Assembly: GCF_001186365.1 (NCBI RefSeq)
Contig: NZ_LDTZ01000013.1
Coordinates: 310,001 to 374,000, forward strand
Origin: Gordonia jacobaea
GTDB lineage: Bacteria; Actinomycetota; Actinomycetes; Mycobacteriales; Mycobacteriaceae
Length of the DNA: 64,000 nt
Reading direction: 5' to 3'
Positions 1-7,905 of this stretch are shown here, piece by piece. Within the stretch, counting starts at the first letter, position 1, and each line of letters opens with the position of its first letter. A model generated the notes under the pieces. The model was not told the origin of the DNA, did no database searches, and saw only the letters and a program-made list of their open reading frames with translations. Made by a program: the position numbers and the translations under genes.

Positions 1-397
1 GTTCTTCGGCGTGCTCACCGAGCACTACGCGGGTGCCTTCCCGGCATGGCTCTCGCCGGTGCAGGTCGTCGGCATCCCTGTTGCCGAGGCGTTCGTCGAC
101 CACCTGCAGGGCGTCGTGGATCAGTTGAAGGCCAAGGCAATTCGCGCCGAGGTCGACTATTCCGACGACCGCATGCAGAAGAAGATCCGCACGCACACCA
201 CCGGCAAGGTGCCGTTCATGCTTCTCGCGGGCGAGCGAGACGTCGAGGCCGGTGCGGTGAGCTTCCGGTTCCGAGACGGCACCCAGGTCAACGGCGTACC
301 CGTTGCCGACGCGGTCAGAATCATCGACGAGTGGATCTCCGCGCGTCGCAACGAGTCTCCGACCAAGGAGCTGATCGAGGGTGCCGGAGATGCCTGA
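1..397 (+). CDS. thrS: Threonyl-tRNA synthetase, C-terminal part (cut by window edge)
   Basis: The reading frame is open from base 2 and ends at the TGA at 395-397, so about 131 C-terminal residues are visible. They match the class IIa anticodon-binding domain: the stretch around [11 protein letters not shown] followed by [17 protein letters not shown] and the VSFRFRDG segment are typical of ThrRS. The catalytic and editing domains lie upstream of the window. In mycobacteria thrS precedes the HIT-family gene and pgsA, as here, which supports the call. The stop codon overlaps the start of the next gene, so the two are probably co-transcribed. Confidence 0.92.
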   Translation, partial: FFGVLTEHYAGAFPAWLSPVQVVGIPVAEAFVDHLQGVVDQLKAKAIRAEVDYSDDRMQKKIRTHTTGKVPFMLLAGERDVEAGAVSFRFRDGTQVNGVPVADAVRIIDEWISARRNESPTKELIEGAGDA

Positions 398-977
398 GGC
401 CGACGACGCATCGACCGGTGAGATCCGCGATTGCGGTACCGGCGATCCCGATCGGCTACAGCGGCTGTGGAGTCCGCACCGGATGACCTACATCACGGCC
501 GACCCGCCGGTCGTGAAGAAGGCGGCCGACGGTTCGGACCTCACCGGGCACCCCTTCCTCGACATCCCGACGATGACCGACGAGGACGGGTTGATCGTGG
601 CGCGCGGAGAGCACGTCTACGCCGTGCTCAATCTGTACCCGTACAACCCCGGCCACACGATGATCGTGCCGTACCGGCAGGTCGCCGACCTCGAGGCGCT
701 CACCGCAGGCGAGGCCGACGAGTTGATGGGCTTCACGCAGCGCATGATCCGCACGATCAAGGCGGTGTCGAATCCGAACGCGTTCAACGTGGGTCTGAAT
801 CTCGGTTACGCGGCAGGCGGCTCGCTATCGGAGCACATCCACCAGCACATCGTGCCGCGGTGGGTGGGCGACGCGAACTTCATCACGGTTGTCGGCGAGA
901 CAAAAGTCATGCCACAGTTGCTGCGCGACACCCGTGCGCTGCTCTCGGACGCGTGGAAGCAGCTCGACACCCCATGA
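390..977 (+). CDS. HIT-family Ap4A phosphorylase-like protein
   Basis: This 195-residue protein carries the histidine triad [11 protein letters not shown] near its centre-right and the HIT core [16 protein letters not shown]. It is laid out like M. tuberculosis Rv2613c, described as a diadenosine tetraphosphate phosphorylase, so cleavage of Ap4A or a related dinucleotide is the likely reaction. I chose ATG 390, which overlaps the thrS stop; a GTG at 381 is an alternative that adds three residues. It sits between thrS and the phosphatidylinositol phosphate synthase gene, as in mycobacteria. The family call is firm; the substrate is inferred. Confidence 0.88.
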   Translation: MPEADDASTGEIRDCGTGDPDRLQRLWSPHRMTYITADPPVVKKAADGSDLTGHPFLDIPTMTDEDGLIVARGEHVYAVLNLYPYNPGHTMIVPYRQVADLEALTAGEADELMGFTQRMIRTIKAVSNPNAFNVGLNLGYAAGGSLSEHIHQHIVPRWVGDANFITVVGETKVMPQLLRDTRALLSDAWKQLDTP

Positions 978-1041
978 GCGCGCGACCGCACCGCATGAGC
1001 AGTGCAGGTACAGAACTGAACGGTCGGGAAGGAGCGGTGCG

Positions 1042-1764
1042 GTGCTGAGCATTCGAGGCCGGGCGTCGGTGTCGAAGGTGACGTTGCCGCTCGGACGCGC
1101 GTTGCTGCGCACCGGGCTGACTCCTGACGCCATGACCGTGATCGGCACCGTGGCGACAGTCGCGGCGGCGGTCACGTTGTTCCCGATGGGCCACCTCTTC
1201 TGGGGCACGATGGTCATTTGGCTGTTCGTGATGTTCGACATGCTCGACGGCGCGATGGCGCGAGCACGCGGTGGCGGAACCCGATTCGGTGCGGTTCTCG
1301 ACGCCACCTGCGACCGCATCGCCGACGGCGCGATCTTCGCGGGCCTCGCGTGGTGGTGCGCGTGGACGGTGCCGCACCAGTGGCTCTTCGTCGCCACGAT
1401 GATCTGTCTGGTGACCTCACAGGTCATCTCGTATGCCAAGGCACGCGCCGAGGCATCGGGTCTGTACGGCGACGGCGGTCTCATCGAGCGCCCGGACCGG
1501 CTGATCATCGTGCTGGTCGGAGCGGGGTTCACCGGTCTCGGACTGTGGTGGGCGATTCACGTCGCCATGTGGCTCCTCGCGATCGGGAGCGTGATCACCG
1601 TCGGACAGCGCATGTGGTCGATTTCCCGATCGCCTGGTGCTCGCGACCTGATCCCGCTTGCACCGAGCGCCCGTGACGTCGACACCGATGCCGAGACCGA
1701 CGCTGGCGCCGATACCGACACCGAGACCCAGGCCGGGCCCGACGCAGGCACCGGAACCCGGTGA
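1042..1764 (+). CDS. pgsA: Phosphatidylinositol phosphate synthase (CDP-alcohol phosphatidyltransferase)
   Basis: The 240-residue membrane enzyme joins CDP-diacylglycerol to inositol phosphate, the first committed step toward phosphatidylinositol mannosides. The CDP-alcohol phosphatidyltransferase signature is complete: DMLDGAMAR, then GAVLDATCDRIAD. Several hydrophobic helices follow. GTG 1042 is chosen because GGAAGGAG lies at 1027-1034, although the frame is open further upstream. The last 30 or so residues are an unusual tail of Asp, Thr, Glu and Ala (for example DTDAETDAGADTDTET) beyond the membrane domain. The gene overlaps patA by 4 bases, indicating translational coupling within the PIM operon. 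Confidence 0.9.
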   Translation: MLSIRGRASVSKVTLPLGRALLRTGLTPDAMTVIGTVATVAAAVTLFPMGHLFWGTMVIWLFVMFDMLDGAMARARGGGTRFGAVLDATCDRIADGAIFAGLAWWCAWTVPHQWLFVATMICLVTSQVISYAKARAEASGLYGDGGLIERPDRLIIVLVGAGFTGLGLWWAIHVAMWLLAIGSVITVGQRMWSISRSPGARDLIPLAPSARDVDTDAETDAGADTDTETQAGPDAGTGTR

Positions 1765-2678
1765 GCCGTCTCGGCGGGTACCTCTCCGACCTGGGCTACC
1801 GGGCCGGATGGGCGGGTGTGCGTCTGCTGCCGGACCGATGGGGCAGAACTGCTTTCGAGGGCGCGGGCGCGATGGTCGGTCGCCGTAACGGCGGCCCGCA
1901 GCAGTTGCGACGCAATCTCGCTCGCGTGATCGGAGCCGAACGGCCGCAGGACGTGCCGGACGAGCTCGTAGCCGACGCGATGCGCTCGTATGCGAGGTAC
2001 TGGTACGAAGCGTTCCGGCTCCCTGCCATGGGATTGGCGAACGCCGCGGCATCGGTGCACATCGCCGACGACGATGTCGCCCGCTTCGAAGCGGAGATCG
2101 CGAAGGGCAAGGGCCTCATCTTCGCGTTGCCGCACAGCGGCAACTGGGACATGGCCGGGGTGTGGCTGATCAACCGAGGTCATCGATTCTCGACAGTGGC
2201 CGAACGACTCGAACCGGAGTCTTTGTTCGACCAGTTCGTCGCCTATCGCGAGAGCCTCGGGTTCGAGATCTTTCCGCTTACCGGCGGGGAACAGCCCCCG
2301 TTCGCGCGTCTGGCCGACCGACTTCGTGACGGGTCGGTGGTGTGTCTGCTCGCAGAACGCGACCTGACCCGCCACGGCGTGCCGGTTCAGTTTTTCGGTG
2401 AGCCGACCCGCATGCCCGCCGGACCCGCGCGCCTGGCGATCGAGACCGGCGCCGCGCTCATGCCGGTACACCACTTCTTCCTCCCGGACGGAAGGTCGCA
2501 AATCCTGGTCGGAGAGTCGGTCGACGTCTCGGGCGGCGTCGAGAAAGCCACCCAGGCCATGGCCGACGCGTTCGCCACGAACATCGCGGCGCATCCCGCG
2601 GATTGGCACATGTTGCAGCCGCTCTGGGAATCCGACTGGTCGGCGGAGCGTCGTGCGCGAATCGAGAGCACCGGATGA
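1761..2678 (+). CDS. patA: Phosphatidylinositol mannoside acyltransferase
   Basis: This 305-residue protein is a lysophospholipid-acyltransferase-type enzyme that transfers palmitate to the mannose of PIM1/PIM2 at the inner face of the membrane. The catalytic H-x4-D motif is present as HSGNWD, with His125 and Asp130. Length and position between pgsA and pimA match Rv2611c of M. tuberculosis. It starts at a GTG that overlaps the pgsA stop and ends in a 4-base overlap with the pimA start, so all three PIM genes form one coupled unit. Confidence 0.92.
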   Translation: MSRLGGYLSDLGYRAGWAGVRLLPDRWGRTAFEGAGAMVGRRNGGPQQLRRNLARVIGAERPQDVPDELVADAMRSYARYWYEAFRLPAMGLANAAASVHIADDDVARFEAEIAKGKGLIFALPHSGNWDMAGVWLINRGHRFSTVAERLEPESLFDQFVAYRESLGFEIFPLTGGEQPPFARLADRLRDGSVVCLLAERDLTRHGVPVQFFGEPTRMPAGPARLAIETGAALMPVHHFFLPDGRSQILVGESVDVSGGVEKATQAMADAFATNIAAHPADWHMLQPLWESDWSAERRARIESTG

Positions 2679-3799
2679 AGATCGGAATGGTCTGTCCGTA
2701 CTCGTTCGACGTTCCGGGCGGCGTGCAGGCACATGTGGTCGAGCTCGCCGAGGTGTTCATCGACCGTGGCCATACCGTGAGCGTCCTCGCGCCTGCCGCC
2801 GACGACACGGTGCTGCCCGACTACGTCGTGTCGGCGGGTCCCGCGGTGGCGCTGCCCTACAACGGGTCGGTGTCCCGCGTCTGCTTCAGCCCGCACGGCT
2901 ATCTGACGCTTCGACGCTGGATCGCCGAGAACGAGTTCGACGTCTTGCACGTCCACGAACCCAATTCGCCGAGTCTGTCGATGCTGGCGTTGATGGTCGC
3001 GCTGGGGCCGATAGTCACGACGTTTCACACCTCGACGTCGAAGTCGTTGTGGTTGAAGACATTTCAGGGAATCTTGCGCCCGTATCACGAGCGGATCGCG
3101 GGCAAGATCGCCGTGTCGGAGCTCGCTCGACGCTGGCAGATGGAGTCGCTGGGTTCCGACGCGGTCGAGATCCCGAACGGAATCAACTGCGCAGGTTTCG
3201 CCGACTCTCCGCCCCTGCCCGGGTACCCGCATCCCGGCCGATCGGTGCTGTTCCTCGGTCGCTTCGACGAACCACGCAAGGGCATCGACATTCTGATGCG
3301 TGCATTGCCGACGATCGTCGAGAGTTTTCCCGAGGTCCGAATCCTGGTGGTCGGCGGAGGCAATGAGCGTGCGTTGAGGCGTCGGGCAGGAGATCTCGCG
3401 GACCATCTGGTCCTGCTCGGTCAGGCCGACGACGAGACCAAGGCGCGAGCGCTGGCATCGGCAGACGTGTACGTGGCGCCCAATCTCGGTGGCGAGAGCT
3501 TCGGCATCGTGCTGGTGGAAGCCATGGCGGCGGGCGCGGCGGTGGTCGCGAGCAAACTCGACGCCTTCCGACGGGTCCTCGACGACGGCCGTGCGGGAAA
3601 GCTGGTTGCCGTCGGGTCTGCGGATGAACTCGCCGAGTCCGTGATCGAGCTCCTGTCCGACGACGACGCCCGCGCCGACCTTGTCGAGGCCGGTCGGGCG
3701 AGGGCCGCGAAGTACGACTGGTCGCGGGTGGCCGATCAGATCCTGCGCGTGTACGAGACGGTCACCGTCGACGCCGGACCCGTCGTGGTGTCGGACTGA
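2675..3799 (+). CDS. pimA: Phosphatidyl-myo-inositol alpha-mannosyltransferase
   Basis: This 374-residue GT-B enzyme of family GT4 uses GDP-mannose to add the first mannose to phosphatidylinositol. The N-terminus CPYSFDVPGGVQAHV is characteristic. The C-terminal donor site shows the E-x7-E element in ESFGIVLVEAMAAGA and the FLGRFDEPRKG segment. ATG 2675 overlaps the patA stop by 4 bases and gives the expected N-terminus; the open frame upstream is not needed. The product works with PatA and PgsA on the cytosolic side of the membrane to start PIM, lipomannan and lipoarabinomannan synthesis. Confidence 0.94.
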   Translation: MKIGMVCPYSFDVPGGVQAHVVELAEVFIDRGHTVSVLAPAADDTVLPDYVVSAGPAVALPYNGSVSRVCFSPHGYLTLRRWIAENEFDVLHVHEPNSPSLSMLALMVALGPIVTTFHTSTSKSLWLKTFQGILRPYHERIAGKIAVSELARRWQMESLGSDAVEIPNGINCAGFADSPPLPGYPHPGRSVLFLGRFDEPRKGIDILMRALPTIVESFPEVRILVVGGGNERALRRRAGDLADHLVLLGQADDETKARALASADVYVAPNLGGESFGIVLVEAMAAGAAVVASKLDAFRRVLDDGRAGKLVAVGSADELAESVIELLSDDDARADLVEAGRARAAKYDWSRVADQILRVYETVTVDAGPVVVSD

Positions 3800-3810
3800 G
3801 TGGGCCCGAC

Positions 3811-4407
3811 ATGAATGTTGCTGGGCCACAGGTGGCATCGAGCCTTGCCGACGCCGTGCGGTTCTCCGGGATCACGATCTCGGGAACCGTGGCGTCGATC
3901 GTGTTCGTCGTGGTGGTTCTGGTCCTCGTGGCGGCGGCGTGGGCCTATAAGACCGCCAACCGCCTCGACCGGCTGAACGTTCGCGTCGACCTGGCACGTC
4001 GGTCGCTAGAATCCGCGCTCGAGCGACGCAGCGTCGTCGCACGTGCCATCGCGGCGTGGATGGAGACATCGACCGACGACCGTGACAGAACGGCCGCGGC
4101 CAAGCTGACCGCGGTCGCCGACCGCGCCGAACGCGCGACGCCCGAGCAGCGCGAGGACGCGGAGAACGACGTCTCCGCAGCGCTTTCCCGTACCGACAAC
4201 GGCGCCCGCCCGGCGTCGTTGTCGATCGAACTCGCCGACGCCGAGACCCGCGTGATGATGGCACGACGCTTCTACAACGACGCCGTTCGCGACACGCGGG
4301 CGCTTGCCACCCGCAGACCCGTCCGCTGGCTCAAGCTCGGAGGCACGGCAGCGCCACCTGCGTACTTCGAGATCTCCGAGCGGGTGGCACCGGACGAATC
4401 GTCCTGA
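3811..4407 (+). CDS. LemA-like membrane protein
   Basis: This 198-residue protein has one transmembrane helix at about residues 24-47 (VASIVFVVVVLVLVAAAW) followed by a helical domain. The helical part resembles LemA: NRLDRLNVRVDLARRSLE near the membrane and RRFYNDAVRDTRAL near the end correspond to conserved LemA helices. Its function is unknown. The position after pimA corresponds to Rv2609c of M. tuberculosis, which I recall being longer with a Nudix domain; no Nudix box is visible here. It lies 11 bases after pimA and may belong to that operon. Confidence 0.65.
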   Translation: MNVAGPQVASSLADAVRFSGITISGTVASIVFVVVVLVLVAAAWAYKTANRLDRLNVRVDLARRSLESALERRSVVARAIAAWMETSTDDRDRTAAAKLTAVADRAERATPEQREDAENDVSAALSRTDNGARPASLSIELADAETRVMMARRFYNDAVRDTRALATRRPVRWLKLGGTAAPPAYFEISERVAPDESS

Positions 4408-4448
4408 CAGGCGGCGAACCTGCGGCTAGGACACAATTCGGGGTCGCC

Positions 4449-4454
4449 TATCCT
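4449..4454 (+). promoter_or_regulatory. Candidate -10 element upstream of pdxS
   Basis: TATCCT lies in the 107-base gap before pdxS and fits the TANNNT pattern of principal sigma factor -10 boxes. No convincing -35 hexamer was found at the usual distance. A strong ribosome-binding site, ACCAGGAG, precedes the GTG start at 4515. Confidence 0.35.
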
Positions 4455-4514
4455 GTAAGGCCAGGAGCCCAGTGGATCGCCGATGGGCCGTGAACGCGAA
4501 ACCAGGAGACATCA

Positions 4515-5477
4515 GTGAGTCAATTCCAATCAGGGGAGCAGCCCGCGACGGACGCAACCCTGTCGGTCAACGGACACGCCGCTGCTGACTCGCAGGCAGG
4601 ACACGGCACCGCCCGCGTCAAGCGCGGAATGGCCGAGATGCTCAAGGGCGGCGTGATCATGGACGTCGTCACGCCCGAGCAGGCGAAAATCGCCGAGGAC
4701 GCGGGTGCTGTCGCGGTCATGGCGCTCGAGCGGGTACCCGCCGACATCCGCGCACAGGGTGGCGTGTCGCGTATGAGCGACCCCGACATGATCGACGGGA
4801 TCATCAACACGGTCAGCATCCCGGTGATGGCCAAGGCGCGTATCGGACACTTCGTCGAGGCGCAGATCCTGCAGAGTCTCGGCGTCGACTACATCGACGA
4901 GTCCGAGGTGCTCACGCCCGCCGATTACGCCAACCACATCGACAAGTTCGCGTTCACCGTGCCGTTCGTGTGCGGTGCCACCAACCTCGGCGAAGCGCTC
5001 CGACGCATCACCGAAGGTGCTGCGATGATCCGCTCCAAGGGCGAGGCAGGCACCGGCGACGTCTCGAACGCGACGACCCACATGCGCAAGATCCGTGACG
5101 AGATCCGACGTCTCACCTCGCTGCCGAAGGACGAATTGTACGTCGCGGCAAAGGAATTGCAGGCGCCATACGATCTCGTCGTCGAGGTCGCCAACGCGGG
5201 CAAACTGCCGGTGACCCTGTTCACCGCGGGTGGAATCGCCACTCCCGCCGATGCCGCGATGATGATGCAACTCGGTGCCGAGGGCGTGTTCGTCGGCTCG
5301 GGCATCTTCAAGTCGGGTAACCCCGCGCAGCGGGCGGCGGCGATCGTGCAGGCCACGACGTTCTACGACGACCCGGACGTGCTCGCGAAGGTATCGCGCG
5401 GACTCGGCGAGGCGATGGTCGGCATCAACGTCGACGACATCCCGGCACCGCATCGTCTTGCCGAGCGTGGCTGGTAG
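4515..5477 (+). CDS. pdxS: Pyridoxal 5'-phosphate synthase, lyase subunit PdxS
   Basis: This 320-residue TIM-barrel enzyme makes pyridoxal 5'-phosphate from ribose 5-phosphate, glyceraldehyde 3-phosphate and ammonia delivered by PdxT. The hallmark block [20 protein letters not shown] is present with the substrate-binding Asp50, followed by [16 protein letters not shown] and the Lys-containing [14 protein letters not shown]. The N-terminus is about 25 residues longer than in Bacillus PdxS and looks disordered. GTG 4515 follows a good ribosome-binding site. Its partner pdxT is 3.3 kb downstream, separated by four genes, three of them signalling genes absent from this position in M. tuberculosis. 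Confidence 0.97.
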   Translation: MSQFQSGEQPATDATLSVNGHAAADSQAGHGTARVKRGMAEMLKGGVIMDVVTPEQAKIAEDAGAVAVMALERVPADIRAQGGVSRMSDPDMIDGIINTVSIPVMAKARIGHFVEAQILQSLGVDYIDESEVLTPADYANHIDKFAFTVPFVCGATNLGEALRRITEGAAMIRSKGEAGTGDVSNATTHMRKIRDEIRRLTSLPKDELYVAAKELQAPYDLVVEVANAGKLPVTLFTAGGIATPADAAMMMQLGAEGVFVGSGIFKSGNPAQRAAAIVQATTFYDDPDVLAKVSRGLGEAMVGINVDDIPAPHRLAERGW

Positions 5478-5547
5478 TCGACATCGACGACATGGACACG
5501 TTCGCTCCGACGGTGAGTTCGTCACCCGCGCAGGTCGAGCCCGCCGG

Positions 5548-5553
5548 TAGGAT
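5548..5553 (+). promoter_or_regulatory. Candidate -10 element of the PP2C gene
   Basis: TAGGAT sits 9 bases before the ATG at 5563. No Shine-Dalgarno sequence lies between them, so transcription may begin at or just before the start codon and give a leaderless message. A clear -35 box was not found. Confidence 0.4.
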
Positions 5554-5562
5554 CTGCTGACC

Positions 5563-6405
5563 ATGGACTCGGTGAGCATCGTCCGTGATTCGTCGCTGAC
5601 CGGCAGCGACATCGTCGGAGATCTGCGACTCGACTGGTCGGTGTACAGCGACGTCGGACGTGTCCGCGACGCCAACGAAGACGCCGCTCTCGTGCTGCCC
5701 GGACGCTATCTGCTGGCCGATGGCATGGGTGGGCACGAAAGCGGCGAGTTGGCCAGCGAAGCAGCACTTCTGACGCTGGCCGAGGTCGAGCCGGGCGCTG
5801 AACTCGCAGGCACCCGAGACGCACTCGACCAACTCCTCGTCGACGCGCAGCAACGTATCGGTGGCATCGACGGATTCTCCGACCGACGAGCGGGGACCAC
5901 GGTCACCGGTGCGGTGCTCGTGACCGACGATGACGTCCTCCACTGGCTGATACTCAACATCGGCGATTCGCGGACGTACCGGTTCCAGAACGGCACGCTC
6001 CAACTGCTCACACGCGACCACTCGCAGGTCCAGGAGTTCGTCGACGCCGGTGTGATCACCGCCGAGCAGGCACGAATCGACCCGCGCCGCAACGTGATCA
6101 CCAGGGCGCTCGGAGCCGGCATGGCCGAGCCCGACGCCGATTACTTCTCCACGCCGGCCCTGCCCGGGGACGTACTGCTCATCTGCTCCGATGGTCTGAC
6201 CGGAGAGCTTCCCGACGCCGAGATCGCCGAGATCCTCGCGGGCTCCGACTCCGTGGAAGACGCCGCGGCAAGCCTCGTCGACGCCGCGCTGTTCGTCGGC
6301 GCGCACGACAACGTCACCGTCGTCGTCGTGGCGGTCCGCAGCGACGAGGAGTCGGACGAGGCCGACGGGGAGAACACCGAGACATCGGGCGAGACGCCCA
6401 CATGA
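5563..6405 (+). CDS. PP2C-family serine/threonine protein phosphatase
   Basis: This 280-residue protein is a metal-dependent phosphatase of the PPM/PP2C family. The ordered motifs are RDANEDA, LADGMGGHESGE, RAGTTVTGAV, LNIGDSRTYR, LLICSDGLTG and GAHDNVTVVVV, which supply the acidic metal ligands. There is no transmembrane segment, unlike the housekeeping PstP, so it is a soluble enzyme. It is followed 22 bases later by an FHA-like/winged-helix gene and then a LuxR-type gene. A phosphorylation-linked regulatory circuit is therefore likely, although no kinase gene is in the window. The C-terminus is acidic and probably disordered. Confidence 0.93.
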   Translation: MDSVSIVRDSSLTGSDIVGDLRLDWSVYSDVGRVRDANEDAALVLPGRYLLADGMGGHESGELASEAALLTLAEVEPGAELAGTRDALDQLLVDAQQRIGGIDGFSDRRAGTTVTGAVLVTDDDVLHWLILNIGDSRTYRFQNGTLQLLTRDHSQVQEFVDAGVITAEQARIDPRRNVITRALGAGMAEPDADYFSTPALPGDVLLICSDGLTGELPDAEIAEILAGSDSVEDAAASLVDAALFVGAHDNVTVVVVAVRSDEESDEADGENTETSGETPT

Positions 6406-6427
6406 CCGCGTCGAGGTGCGCTCGCCG

Positions 6428-7165
6428 ATGACGTCCGGACAGGGTCCGCAGACGCAGTCCGAGCGCGCATTCGTCGACTATTGCGGCGAGCGGTTCGGAA
6501 TCCTGGCGGGCCGTCGGTTCTGGATCGGGCGTGAGGCGGATCTGTCCGTCGACGACAATCCGTATCTGCATCGTCGATTCTTGTTGCTGCACAACGTGAA
6601 TGGGTTGTGGTGGTTGAGCAACCGAGGTGCGCACCTGTCGGCGAGTGTCTCTGCGGGCGACGTCGGATTCTCGGCGGTACTCGGACCGGGCGCGCGGATG
6701 CCGCTGGTCTTCGGACACACCACGATCGTGTTCACGGCAGGGCCGACCACCTACGAGGTCGACGTCCACACCGTGAGCCCGCAGGTCGACGCCGTGACCG
6801 CGCCCGAGGTCGTCGGCGGGATGATCACGCAGGGTGTGCCGATGCTGACCGAGAGTCAGAAGCTGCTGATCGTGGTCCTGGCGGAGGAGATTCTGCGTCG
6901 TGACGGCACGGGTGCCAGCGCGATCCCCTCGTCGGCGCAGGCAGCGGGGCGGCTCGGCTGGTCGCTTACGAAGTTCAACCGCAAGCTCGACAACGTCTGC
7001 GACAAGCTCGATCAGCTCGGGGTCAGTGGAATGCGAGCGGGCGGTGGAAAACTCGCGAGCAATCGCCGGGCAAAGCTCGTCGAGTACGCGGTGGCCTCAC
7101 GCATCGTGACGCGCGGCGACCTACCCCTCATCGACGAAGAGGCCGCGCGCAACGCTGCCGGCTGA
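6428..7165 (+). CDS. FHA-like domain protein with C-terminal winged-helix region
   Basis: The N-terminal 115 residues of this 245-residue protein resemble a forkhead-associated phosphothreonine-binding domain. FWIGREADLSVDDN supplies the GR pair (Gly34-Arg35) and LWWLSNRG and LVFGHTTIVF follow as later strands. The usual SRxH is replaced by LHRRF at 47-51 and no clear N-G-T loop is seen, so phosphopeptide binding is uncertain. Residues about 135-235 (SSAQAAGRLGWSLTKFNRKL and after) look like a winged helix-turn-helix. It lies between a PP2C phosphatase and a LuxR-type regulator, which suggests a transcription factor controlled by protein phosphorylation. I know no characterised homologue. Confidence 0.65.
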   Translation: MTSGQGPQTQSERAFVDYCGERFGILAGRRFWIGREADLSVDDNPYLHRRFLLLHNVNGLWWLSNRGAHLSASVSAGDVGFSAVLGPGARMPLVFGHTTIVFTAGPTTYEVDVHTVSPQVDAVTAPEVVGGMITQGVPMLTESQKLLIVVLAEEILRRDGTGASAIPSSAQAAGRLGWSLTKFNRKLDNVCDKLDQLGVSGMRAGGGKLASNRRAKLVEYAVASRIVTRGDLPLIDEEAARNAAG

Positions 7166-7203
7166 GCCCGATTCACCCGCTCTGAACTGCGACGATGCGG
7201 CAT

Positions 7204-7238
7204 GGGGAGTTCTCCCCATGCGTAGGGGAGTTCTCCCC
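7204..7238. promoter_or_regulatory. Two tandem inverted repeats, 21 bp apart, upstream of the LuxR-type gene
   Basis: GGGGAGTTCTCCCC occurs at 7204-7217 and again at 7225-7238. The first copy extends to ATGGGGAG-TT-CTCCCCAT at 7202-7219. The 21-base period places both sites on the same face of the helix. A -10-like CATAAC at 7261-7266 would put the site centres at about -41.5 and -62.5, the standard positions for an activator. The LuxR-type regulator encoded just downstream is the obvious candidate ligand, which would make the gene autoregulated. The start site and the ligand are inferred. Confidence 0.7.
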
Positions 7239-7357
7239 ATCGACGGGCGGCCCGAGCACTCATAACGTCATCTGCACGCGGTGCGTAGTACCGCGAATGA
7301 CCGAGCCGACACGGCGTAGACCGATGCGGCACAAGCGATGACCGAGGAGATGCTGAC

Positions 7358-7876
7358 ATGACCGCACCTACCGCACCCCGTATTCCCGCTGTGCAACTCG
7401 ACGCCTACGCCGCACGACGTCGTGCCGAGTCGGTGGCGCGTCGGCAGGAGGCATTGGCCCGCCTCGCGGCGCGTCGGATGCCGTTGCCCGGGCCCTCAGC
7501 GGCCGTCGCCGTCGGCGAAGGACCTCGGCAGGGCGCGACTGTTGCCGGTGGCCGGGGCGAACGACACATGCACCTGTTGCCGCAGCTCGATTCGAACGTG
7601 GGGGAGGCGGCGACGACCGACGAGCGCCCACGCAGCCGACAAGCACTGCCGAAGCCGCAGTTGACGCCGCGGGAGATCGAGGTGCTGCGGACGTGGCTGA
7701 TGGTCGACACGAAGCCCGCAACCGCTGCGGCGCTGTACATTTCGCTCGGCACGGTGAACACACACCTCACACGTATTCGGGCCAAGTACGCCGAGATCGG
7801 CCGTCCGGCCCCAACCAAGGCGGGACTCGTAGCGCGCGCGGTCCAGGACGGGATCGTCGAGCTCGACGAGCTCTGA
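7358..7876 (+). CDS. LuxR-type (GerE) DNA-binding regulator without a receiver domain
   Basis: This 172-residue protein has a C-terminal GerE helix-turn-helix at about residues 102-165: LTPREIEVLRTWL, then the recognition helix region ISLGTVNTHLTRI at 128-140. The first 100 residues are rich in Ala, Arg and Pro and look mostly disordered, so there is no receiver, PAS or ATPase domain. How the protein is controlled is unknown. GAGGAG lies about 10 bases ahead of ATG 7358. It follows the PP2C and FHA-like genes and is preceded by its own 192-base control region containing two palindromes. Confidence 0.82.
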   Translation: MTAPTAPRIPAVQLDAYAARRRAESVARRQEALARLAARRMPLPGPSAAVAVGEGPRQGATVAGGRGERHMHLLPQLDSNVGEAATTDERPRSRQALPKPQLTPREIEVLRTWLMVDTKPATAAALYISLGTVNTHLTRIRAKYAEIGRPAPTKAGLVARAVQDGIVELDEL

Positions 7877-7905
7877 GAAGGCCGTGTGTCTGCCGCGGTG
7901 TCACC

